Assembly (NCBI GenBank): GCA_022791355.1
Contig: JAAVYX010000245.1
Location: 1-38,023, forward strand
Direction: 5' to 3'
Length of the DNA stretch: 38,023 bases
From: Clostridiales bacterium
GTDB lineage: Bacteria; Bacillota; Clostridia; Oscillospirales; Acutalibacteraceae
Shown here piece by piece: positions 28,149-37,000 of the stretch. Below the pieces are notes generated by a model that saw only the letters and a list, made by a program, of their open reading frames with translations, did no database searches and was not told the DNA's origin. The number at the start of each line of letters is the position of its first letter. Positions within the stretch are counted from its first letter, which is position 1. Position numbers and translations under genes: made by a program.

Positions 28149-28312
28149 ATCAGAGGCTTCCGCACTGCTGGACCCCTGCTCGCCCGAAGGCCCGCAGGCC
28201 GCCGTACTAAGGGCAAGCAGCGCGGATATACCAACCGCAGTTAACTTTTTAAACAGAACGCATAACCCCTTTCAAAATTTCAAGGACAGTTTCACAAAAC
28301 CTGTATTCTCAG

Positions 28313-28350
28313 ATATTGTCCTGGGACAGGGATCTGTCCCAGGACAATAT
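28313..28350. repeat. Perfect 17-bp inverted repeat between two GH76 genes
   Basis: ATATTGTCCTGGGACAG-GGAT-CTGTCCCAGGACAATAT. Confidence 0.9.
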
Positions 28351-28386
28351 GACTGATATGGCATGAATTTTTCCAGCAGGAATAAC

Positions 28387-30027
28387 TTAGTCGGGAATGC
28401 GGTCAAAGTCCCGGTTGTTCTTTAGGAACTCGGCGCACATGTACATCATACGTGCGGCGGAGCCTTGACTGGTAGGCGTAATATTATTCAGGGTAGGCGC
28501 GTCGCCGTTTCTGAAGTCGGGATTGATAAATCCGTCGATACGTCCGGCGTTTACCGCGCCTACGGCTACCGCGTTCAGCGCAACGCGGGCATATTTCGGC
28601 TCAGCCTGTTTATCCACAGCCTTCTCTACATTGTAAAGCTCAAAAATTCCCTTGACCAGATTGCTGCGGAACCAGCAGCGGTTGGCGTCGCCCTGAGGGC
28701 TGATGGAAGCGAAATAATAACCCTGCGCGCCTTCCGGGGCGTCCTCGCCGCTGGCGCGGATCTTCATCCGTTCGGAGAAGAAGTTCTTCATGCTGCCATC
28801 GGCCAGCTTGCGAGCGGCTTCGTGATAATCCGCTTCGCCCGACATCTGATAAATCTTAGCGCCGGCGCCGATCATACAACCGGTATTGTAGGCATAGAGC
28901 GAGCCGTCCAACTGATAGTTGCCCTTATCGCTGAAGAACCACTTATCCTGGATCAGATCCTTATTCTTATCCCAAAGATTATCCTTCACCCAATTAAAAG
29001 CGTCCTTCGCATGGTTGAGATAGCTTTCGTCGGCCTGGCCGCCCTCCTTGAGAACCTCATACATCTCGGCCGCCGCCCAGGCATAGGGGGCGTTGATACA
29101 GGCGTTCTTCTGGGGCTTTTCGCCTCCCTCGGTACCGGGACGCATCCACCAAATACCGCCGTTCATGGCTTTTTCGGTATCCCAGCTCTCCCAGATAAAG
29201 TTCAGGTTCCGTTTAGCCAAGGTCAGATACTCAGGGCTCTTGAGTAGCTTATAAGCGTTTATCCATTCCAGCGCGATCCAGACGTTATCGTCATTGAAGA
29301 TCTGGGCAGGGCCGCCGCCCTGTACGCAGGCTAGACCTATAGAAGTGGAAGAATTATACCGGTTATCCGTAAACCGGGTCACGTTCTTTAAGAGTTTCTC
29401 ATACTCGCCCTTAGACTGATAGATGTTGGGAGACTCAAAGGAAACGCGGGCGCCCACGCCTTCCATATAGGCGCCATAGGGCCACAGAGTGGTACCGTTA
29501 AAGGTATCGCCAAAATCCTTTAGGTTATCAGCCAGGTTGGTGCCGTTGGCACGCCAGAAGCCGCCTTCAGTAGGATTGTTTCTGTTCATATTCCGAGAGG
29601 TAGCGCTGATGATAGCGTCACCCACCGACTTGTAATCCCGATACTCGTCATAGAAAAACTCATAGGGATTCCCGCCGCTGGAGGGGTCCGAAGGGCCGGG
29701 AATGTCCATGCTGGTGGAGGGAGGAATGACTGAGCTACTGCCGCCGCCGCTAGTAGTGACAACGATAGGCCGCTTAATGAGTTTATAGGGGAACTTAGCG
29801 GCGGTAGGCGAACTAGGCCGCGAGGGCGTCGACGGCTTGGAGGTGGTGGTAGCCGCGCTGGTCGTGGTGGTCGACGCCTTGGAGGGAGTGGACGCCTTGC
29901 TCTGGACAGACGTGGTAGTCTCCGGCTCGGAGCTGTCGTCCGGCACTTGCTCTTCATAATAGCATCCCGCGCCAACAGACAGCATCATGGCCGCAGCCAG
30001 CAAAGCTGTAAGAATACGTTTACGCAT
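28387..30027 (-). CDS. GH76 family alpha-1,6-mannanase lipoprotein with Ser/Thr/Pro linker
   Basis: Lipobox LSVGAGC, long STP linker, FNDDNVWIALEWINAYKLL, NGGIWWMRPG, CINAPYAWAAAEMYEVL, YAYNTGCMIGAGAKIYQMSG. Confidence 0.93.
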   Translation of the reverse strand: MRKRILTALLAAAMMLSVGAGCYYEEQVPDDSSEPETTTSVQSKASTPSKASTTTTSAATTTSKPSTPSRPSSPTAAKFPYKLIKRPIVVTTSGGGSSSVIPPSTSMDIPGPSDPSSGGNPYEFFYDEYRDYKSVGDAIISATSRNMNRNNPTEGGFWRANGTNLADNLKDFGDTFNGTTLWPYGAYMEGVGARVSFESPNIYQSKGEYEKLLKNVTRFTDNRYNSSTSIGLACVQGGGPAQIFNDDNVWIALEWINAYKLLKSPEYLTLAKRNLNFIWESWDTEKAMNGGIWWMRPGTEGGEKPQKNACINAPYAWAAAEMYEVLKEGGQADESYLNHAKDAFNWVKDNLWDKNKDLIQDKWFFSDKGNYQLDGSLYAYNTGCMIGAGAKIYQMSGEADYHEAARKLADGSMKNFFSERMKIRASGEDAPEGAQGYYFASISPQGDANRCWFRSNLVKGIFELYNVEKAVDKQAEPKYARVALNAVAVGAVNAGRIDGFINPDFRNGDAPTLNNITPTSQGSAARMMYMCAEFLKNNRDFDRIPD

Positions 30028-30110
30028 AGCTGAATCTCCTTTTCCTCTTGATAAATGTGTATATTCCATCGCTCCACGCCTGGAGCATTATGCGCGTGAA
30101 AGACAAAGCC

Positions 30111-31193
30111 TTATTTGCCGTAGGTGTCCTTCCAGGTCTGCACATCGAAGAGCACCCGAACCGTGCCCGACTGATCGAGAATATGCACCTGATCGTCCGC
30201 CATGTCCTTGGATTTCCAATCCTTGTGCACATAGCCGCTGGCGTTCTTGGTATTCTGTACGCAGTAAGAAACGGCCGAGGCAAAGCTCTCGATATATTCA
30301 TCGTTGGGGTCGAAGGGATACAAAGCCATATAACCGTCCAACAACCAGGTCATAAACCAGGGATTGGGGTCGGTGAAATGATAGTCGCCCTTTTCATCCC
30401 AGGAGCCGAAGCCGCCGTTTAAGGCCGACATAGCGGTATTTTTCGCATCGGTCAGATACTTTTCCTCTCGGGTAATATCGTAAAGATGCGCCGCCGCGCC
30501 AATCATGCAGCCGGTATTGTATGTAAACTTCCACTCCTGGATCTTGCCTTCCAAATTGATGTTGTCCCAATACAGATAATCGCTGGGGTCCATCAAATTC
30601 TTCTTGGTCCAGTCGTAAAGCTTAACGGCCCAATCCAGATATTTCTGGTTCTTGGTCTCCTTATAGAGCTGGGCGGAAACCTTGGCCAGAGGCGCGTTGA
30701 TACAGGTATTTTTACTGGATTTGTCATTTTCCTGCCAGTAGACGCCGCCGCCCAGCTTTTCATCCCAGCCGGAATAGCAGAACTCGGTCACTCGTTCGGC
30801 CAGCTTTAAAAAGCGCTTATCCTTTAGAATATGAGAGGCGTTGAGATAAATAATAGCGATCCAAACGTTGTCGTCATAGAAAATGTCGCCGCCGCCGCCG
30901 TTGGCGGCCGCATAGGCCAGATGCCCGTCTTCGCGGCAAACGGTATAGGGGAGAATACCCATCAGCGTATCCAAATACATCTGCTTGGCCTTTTCACAGG
31001 TGGGATAATTCTCCAGCTGAGCGGCCACAGCTTCCACATGTCCGCCATAGGGCCAGAGAAAGGCCTTGGCGGTTCCAATCAGCTTTTCCTTTCCGAAATA
31101 GCCCACCGGATCCCAAAAATCCTTGCGGATGGCGGCCAGTAACTCATGACCGGCAGCCTTGAAATCAAAGTTTAAACAATCAGCGTGACCCAT
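30111..31193 (-). CDS. GH76 family alpha-1,6-mannanase without signal peptide (predicted cytoplasmic)
   Basis: FYDDNVWIAIIYLNASHIL, FCYSGWDEKLGGGVYWQEND, CINAPLAKVSAQLYKE, KFTYNTGCMIGAAAHLYDIT; N-terminus MGHADCLNFDFKAAGHELL is not a signal peptide. Confidence 0.93.
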   Translation of the reverse strand: MGHADCLNFDFKAAGHELLAAIRKDFWDPVGYFGKEKLIGTAKAFLWPYGGHVEAVAAQLENYPTCEKAKQMYLDTLMGILPYTVCREDGHLAYAAANGGGGDIFYDDNVWIAIIYLNASHILKDKRFLKLAERVTEFCYSGWDEKLGGGVYWQENDKSSKNTCINAPLAKVSAQLYKETKNQKYLDWAVKLYDWTKKNLMDPSDYLYWDNINLEGKIQEWKFTYNTGCMIGAAAHLYDITREEKYLTDAKNTAMSALNGGFGSWDEKGDYHFTDPNPWFMTWLLDGYMALYPFDPNDEYIESFASAVSYCVQNTKNASGYVHKDWKSKDMADDQVHILDQSGTVRVLFDVQTWKDTYGK

Positions 31194-31216
31194 CGGTTTG
31201 CACCGTCCTTCATCTC

Positions 31217-32530
31217 TTATTTTACAAATTCGTTAACCTTGTCAATCTCTTCGAGAATGAAGTAAGCCAGCAAAGAGTTGGCCCAAGCAAACCATTCTCT
31301 TGTATACACGGTGGGATCGTTGGAATCAAAACCTTCGTGCATCACTTCGGTACCGCCGTCGCAGGCCATGATGGTGTTGAGCACCTTCGCCTTTTCCGCG
31401 TCATCCTTACAGGTCATAGCTTCCATAACCAGAGCGATATGCCAGATATATCCGGGCGGAGTATGGGGGCTGCCGATGCCCTTGGCAAAGGAACCCTCAT
31501 AATAATAGGGGTTTTTCTTAGAAAGAATATACCTGCGCGTGTTCTGGTAAATGGGATCGTCCATATCGCAATAGCCCAAATAGGGCAGAGAAAGCAGACT
31601 GGGTACATTGGCGTCGTCCATAAAGACAGCGTTGCCCTTACCGTCCACCTCATACGCAAACACCTGACCAAATTCGGGATCGTTCACCACGGCAAACTTG
31701 CGTATACCGGTCTCAATCTCATCTTTTAAACTCTTGGCCGAACGGGCCATATCGGCGTTCTGATAAACGCCGGCGTATATCTCTTCCAGATACCCCAGGA
31801 TCACAACAGCAAACATGTTGGAGGGTACCAGATATCCATACACGCAGGCGTCGTCGCTGGGACGAAAACCGGACCAGGTCATGCCGGTATAGGCCACCTC
31901 GGCCCCCATCCCCTCCCGGGGAAGGGTATCGGTCTCAGGACAGTTAAACCGCTGGAAGCGGTAGGGGGAATTTTCCTCGTGATGCTGTTCCACCCGGAAC
32001 AGATCCAGAATCATACCGGTGCTTTTCAGATACTGCTCGTCGAAAATTGAAGCGTCGCCGGTCTTCTTCCAATATTTATAGGAAATCCAGACAGGGTAGC
32101 ACAGCGAATCGATTTCATACTTGCGCTCCCAAATCCAATCTTTATTTTCGTTAAAATTAGTGGCGTCTCCACCGTGTCCCGCGCCGTTGGCCTCCTCGTT
32201 AAAGGCGTTGGCGTAAGGGTCCAAGGCGATATAACGCATCTGCAGCTTAACCAGGCCGGCAATGGCCTCTTTGATGCCCGGGCAGTCGCACACCCGCAGA
32301 TAATGCATGACCTGGGCGCTGGAATCCCGCAGCCACATGGCGGGAATATCTCCCGTAAAAACATATGTACATCCATCGTCATGGATTTTCGTAGTGGTCT
32401 CCAGGGTGGAATAAAAACAGTTTTTAAACATATTACGCAGCTTGGGATTTTGAATGCCCGCCGCGACCTTATCCATTCTTTGACTCAGTTCAGGGAACTT
32501 CACTTCTGACAAATCCAACACTCCCGGCAA
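31217..32530 (-). CDS. GH125 family exo-alpha-1,6-mannosidase
   Basis: NMFKNCFYSTLETTTK, VFTGDIPAMWLRDSSAQVMHYL, HGGDATNFNENKDWIWERKYEIDSLCYP, TWSGFRPSDDACVYGYLVPSNMFAVVIL, TPPGYIWHIALVMEAMT. No in-frame ATG; initiation is probably TTG or GTG. Confidence 0.94.
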   Translation of the reverse strand: MPGVLDLSEVKFPELSQRMDKVAAGIQNPKLRNMFKNCFYSTLETTTKIHDDGCTYVFTGDIPAMWLRDSSAQVMHYLRVCDCPGIKEAIAGLVKLQMRYIALDPYANAFNEEANGAGHGGDATNFNENKDWIWERKYEIDSLCYPVWISYKYWKKTGDASIFDEQYLKSTGMILDLFRVEQHHEENSPYRFQRFNCPETDTLPREGMGAEVAYTGMTWSGFRPSDDACVYGYLVPSNMFAVVILGYLEEIYAGVYQNADMARSAKSLKDEIETGIRKFAVVNDPEFGQVFAYEVDGKGNAVFMDDANVPSLLSLPYLGYCDMDDPIYQNTRRYILSKKNPYYYEGSFAKGIGSPHTPPGYIWHIALVMEAMTCKDDAEKAKVLNTIMACDGGTEVMHEGFDSNDPTVYTREWFAWANSLLAYFILEEIDKVNEFVK

Positions 32531-32596
32531 AATTTTGATGACAGACGCCTAGGGCGCCAACCCTGCCGGGCGTACCGGCGCAGGATGCCAGGCGGC

Positions 32597-32627
32597 GCCG
32601 GCACGCCTGTTTTGCAGACGCGCCGGC
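32597..32627. repeat. Intercistronic inverted repeat
   Basis: GCCGGCACGCCTG-ttttg-CAGACGCGCCGGC, 13-bp stem with wobble pairs. Confidence 0.6.
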
Positions 32628-32693
32628 TTACCGTCCGGCCATTCATGATGAACTCAGCTAGAGAAAGTCTTTCCTTGAATCGGCAGGACTTTC

Positions 32694-33911
32694 TTACTTC
32701 TCAGACTTCTCCTCGGGCTTATCCTCAGTCTGCGGAGCGTCAGCCGCCGCCGCGCCGGCGCCCTCGGCAACCTTCTTCTTGCGGAGCACGAACCAATACA
32801 GGCAGAACGCGCCGCCGCCCAGGACGACTACAGCGCCGCCGATAATACCCACGGTAGCGCCCACGTTCATCTTACGGACCGTGTTGGCGCCGCCCTTATT
32901 ATCCTTGTTGGCATTGGCGTTGGCCTTGTTGCCGCTAGCCGTACCGCTTGTCAAAGCGGCCGTATCGGAACCGGTTCCTTCGGGATTCTCACCGTCGGGG
33001 GTTTGACCGTCGGGAGTCTGACCGTCGGGAGTCTGTTCGCCAGGCGTTTGGTCGCCGCCTACGGCGTTGGGGTCAAAATTAGGATCGGTAGGATCGGTGA
33101 TCGTGCCGCCCGGATTACCGCCCGGATTATTATCGTTGCCGCCGGGCTGTTGGGGCTTGGGAAGACTCGTGGTTCCTCCGTCAACAATATTACCCTTCTG
33201 ATCCTCAGGGAAATATTTGGGATTCTCCCAGGAGCAGCCGTCGGCGTTTATCTCATAGATATCGCCGTAAGCAGGCGGGGCCTGGGGAGGCTCCACATAG
33301 TCGGCGTCCAGGTCGATTTTGCTGTAAAAATCGGTATACCAGCTCTCGCCTTCCTCAGAACGCAGGTAGCCGTTCTTAAACTGCTGATAGGCAACCGGAA
33401 TGCCGCCTTCCATTCTCCAATACTGATTGGTGATAGGATCGCTGGTCTGCCAGTTGTTGACGCCGCCGCCCTTGGCGTAATACTCGGCCGCCGCGTCGCG
33501 CATGACGATTACCTCCAGCGTATCGGGATTGGTACAGACAAGCGCCGCCCAATTGTTATAGCTGAAGGAGCCGGATGCGGTAGAATTGCCGCTGTCAAAG
33601 TCCTGGTTGCAAATTTCGTAAACCTGATCGTTCGGGTCCGTTCCAGACCAGTTATGGAGAAACTCGCCGGAAGCGTTGCCGAAGTTAAAATTCCCATCAT
33701 TTTGCTTCTGGGCATGCAACTGGATAGCCCACTGATAGGCCGCTTTATACTTCTGGCTCAATTGATCTTCCTTGCCGGCAAAGCGGCTGGGAAGGCCCTT
33801 TTCGCCAATTGTGCCAACCTCGCTAAGTTCGGCCGCGCCGGCGAAAAGGCCCATAGACAAGGTCGATACAGCCAGTACCGCAGAGACACATGCTGAAACC
33901 AGCTTTTTCAT
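32694..33911 (-). CDS. Membrane-anchored surface protein with LGFP-like module (paralog of the 1927-2876 dockerin gene)
   Basis: Signal peptide; AAEYYAKGGGVNNWQTSDPITNQYWRMEGGIPVAYQQFKNGYLR LGFP-like; Gly/Asn/Pro linker with PDGQT repeats; C-terminal TM VGIIGGAVVVLGGGAFCLYWFVLRKKK. Confidence 0.75.
   Translation of the reverse strand: MKKLVSACVSAVLAVSTLSMGLFAGAAELSEVGTIGEKGLPSRFAGKEDQLSQKYKAAYQWAIQLHAQKQNDGNFNFGNASGEFLHNWSGTDPNDQVYEICNQDFDSGNSTASGSFSYNNWAALVCTNPDTLEVIVMRDAAAEYYAKGGGVNNWQTSDPITNQYWRMEGGIPVAYQQFKNGYLRSEEGESWYTDFYSKIDLDADYVEPPQAPPAYGDIYEINADGCSWENPKYFPEDQKGNIVDGGTTSLPKPQQPGGNDNNPGGNPGGTITDPTDPNFDPNAVGGDQTPGEQTPDGQTPDGQTPDGENPEGTGSDTAALTSGTASGNKANANANKDNKGGANTVRKMNVGATVGIIGGAVVVLGGGAFCLYWFVLRKKKVAEGAGAAAADAPQTEDKPEEKSEK
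32993..33040. repeat. 15-bp in-frame tandem repeat encoding PDGQT
   Basis: Repeated GTCGGGRGTYTGACC on the + strand; encodes TPGEQTPDGQTPDGQTPDGENPEG. Confidence 0.75.
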
Positions 33912-33943
33912 ATGATTTTCCTCCTAAAACTTATTCGCGTTTA

Positions 33944-33987
33944 CCGCCGGGAGGAGCACCGCAGCGCTCCTCCGGGATTCCCGGCGG
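33944..33987. repeat. Intercistronic two-level hairpin between the two surface-protein genes
   Basis: CCGCCGGG..GGAGGAGC-loop-GCTCCTCC..CCCGGCGG. Confidence 0.65.
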
Positions 33988-34056
33988 GCTAAGAGACGGC
34001 GGGTTTCCCGGTTCCGCATCCATACAAATTATAAGGACTGAGAGGAAACGGGAGGG

Positions 34057-37000
34057 TTATTTCTTTTTGCGAAGCACAACCAGTGCGCCGGCCGCAGCCG
34101 CAGCCAGAAGCACGATGCCCACGACGCCGGCGTCGCCGGTCTTTGCGTTGCCGCCGCTGGTGCCCGACCATTTGTCATAGAACTCCTTGGTTACGCGCTT
34201 CCAGACGCCGTTCTCATCGTAGTAGCCGTACTCGTACTCAATCTCACCGGTCCCATTGTTGCCGTTATTGCCGTCGGGAATAGAGGTGAGATTACCGGGC
34301 GGGTTAGACGTATCGGACGTAGTAGAGCCGCCGCTGGGAACAGAGGAGGACGAAGTTTCTTTACCATAGTCCGGATCGGCCTGAGAGAGCGCCTTGCCGT
34401 TCTGCCAAGCATAAATGTTATAGCTTCGGCCGCTGCCGTTTTCGGCCACGATTCTGATTGTTGCGTTAAAGCTCAAATTGATTTCCGTACCAGGCACAAA
34501 CTCCTGGGCGTTGTATTCAACGGTGCCGTTGGCCGTATCCACCGGGATAACCTCTTCAAGCTTTACTTTCGCCAAATCCACCGTTTCGCCGGGCGCGAAA
34601 TGCACACGGATGCAGTTCTTCAGTTTGGCCGCCGTCTCATCATCCTTGTTTTCATCGGTCAGATGATGATACTCATAGGAAGCCACGTTGCCGCCAACGC
34701 GAATGGAATCCACACGGTTTTCGCCGCTCTTCATAGCGCCGTCGGTCCAGACAACCTTGTCGGAATCCTTTGCGCAGGTGGCGAAGCCATGCTCGAACTG
34801 CATGGAAATGCTACCGTCCTCGGCGATTTCGGGCGCGCTCTGGGGCATGCCCAAAGTCTTGCTGTACTTGAAGGTAAAGCCCGCCAGCGTAATCGTTTCG
34901 TACTCGTTTTCCTTACCGGCATAAATCTCGGAACCAGCCAAGCTGATGTTCTCATAGACCTGCTGGAAGCGGGGCAGCAAGGCAATAGCCGAACCGTTTG
35001 CAGTCATGATCGGATCGCCGTTCTCATCCTCGCCAGGGGTCAGACCCTTAAAAATAATGGTCTTCTGGCTGGAATCACGGGTTTGGGCATGGTATTCGCC
35101 GGTGCCGGTAAACACCTGATAAAGGATATGATGCTCCGCGTCATACTGCAGAGGACCGTCGATGGCTACGCCGGGGTTGATGCCCGACTTATTGGCACCT
35201 TCGTAGGCATCCCGGAAGGTATTCCGGATACTGGCCTTGATCTGGCTGGAATCCAAATCATAGAAGGGAGACTTCTCATCCCGCAGGGCGTTGTTCACGG
35301 CGCTGAAGCTGTTGCCCACGCCGTTGGTCACCCGGTTGACAGCGCCGGTGTTGGTGTAGGTGCCGTAGCTCAGGGAGAACTGCTGATAATAGGTGCCGTC
35401 CATCAGGAACTCATTCTCGGTCGGACAGCCCGACTTATCGAAAGCGTCGTGCTTGATGCCGTCGATATCGGCGACGCCGCCGCGCTCCCAGGCCTCAAAC
35501 ATCTTATTCTTGACGGTGTAGGCCTTGCCGAAGCAAACGTCGGCCGCGATCATCGCCGTGCCCAGTCCCAGACAGTTGTGGGTGCCGCTTCCGTCCACAA
35601 AGAACTGGCGGGAAAGCAGTTCGCCCCAGCCCTCGACGCCGCCGCTGATGACGCCGGGGTCAAAGCCGATGGAACGCTGATAGTTGTACTCTTCCAAAAT
35701 CGCCTCGAACTCAGCAGCCTCCTGCTTGGCGCCGCTGAAGCGGTTCCAGTTGTTCTTGGCCTGGAGGTTCAGGCTGTCAACCTTGGGGAAGGTGTGATCG
35801 TCGGACAGAGTAATCTGTACGGTGTAAACAGCCTGGGCGCCGTCCTCAGAGGTGATTACATACTCCTGACCCAGCTGATCGCGGGCGATGGTGGGATCGG
35901 GGCTGATGGTCGCGCCGGAGGGCAGGGTCACATTGACCGGAACCTTGGCGTACGGGATATATTGACCGCCCTCAACCTTAAACTCGCCCCAGGGATAAAC
36001 CATGGTAATGGTCCGGGCTACGTTGTCGATAGTAGCCTTGATGTCGGCAGTAGCATAGCGCAGCTTATCCTTGGAAACCGAGAAAGATGTAACGCTGTTG
36101 TCGGTGTTCATGTTGCGGGCCTTGATCGAATATTCGGCCGTGTCGCCGCCGCAGGTGACGGTAACCTTGACAGGCGTATTCCAAGACTTGGAAAGGTCGA
36201 TGTTGGCGGAAGGCTGCATGGTAGCGCCCTCGCCCACAAAGGTCACCTCAGGCGTAACAGAAGTCAGATCGATATCGGCATGGGCCACAACCGTGATGGT
36301 CTTGTTCTCCTGATCGACTACGCCCTCGGCGTCTTCAATCTTGAAGGTGGAGATGCCGGCGTTGTTGAGCTTGACAACCGTTACCGTGTACTCCTGGGTA
36401 TTGCCAGCGGCCGCCGTAACCTTGTAGGTGACAGGATTGGTGAAATTCTGCGCGCCGGCGGGGGTGTAGCCCGAGCCGGTGATGGTTACGGTGGGAGTCA
36501 GGGAAGCGAGATTGGCGCTGTCCTTGACAAAGGCGGTAATGGTGTGCGCTTCCTGATCGATGATAGCGGGAGCGGCGTCCTCCGCGAAGGAGAAACCGTC
36601 GATGGTGCAGATGGTGCTCTGGAAGCCGTCGGCAGCCAGAACGCCCTTCTCAAAGGCCATCTTTCCGTCGGCATAGGCGCCGGTGGGCGCGCCGGTAACG
36701 GCCAGGCGAGCGTCCATCGTATCTCCCAGACCGTCAAACGCCCGGACAAGGTCGGCCGGAATCAGCTGCGCACCAACCAGGTTGGCAGTGTCCACAGCCG
36801 CAGCGCTGACAGCCAGGTAAGCCTTGCCGCTGGGACCGGTCAGCTCCTGATAGATGATCTTTCCGTCGGCGGTGATAGCCGCGTTAGCGGCGGCGTAACC
36901 AGCAAACAGGCCCTTGCCGTCGCCGCCAGCCCGCTTATTGCGCTGGTTATAGTCGGCAACAGCGTAACGGAAGGTGTTGTTGGTGATATCCTTGCCTTCC

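Noticed and set aside
32993-33040. Short tandem repeat considered as a CRISPR array
   Set aside because: 15-bp in-frame repeat without spacers that encodes the PDGQT linker.
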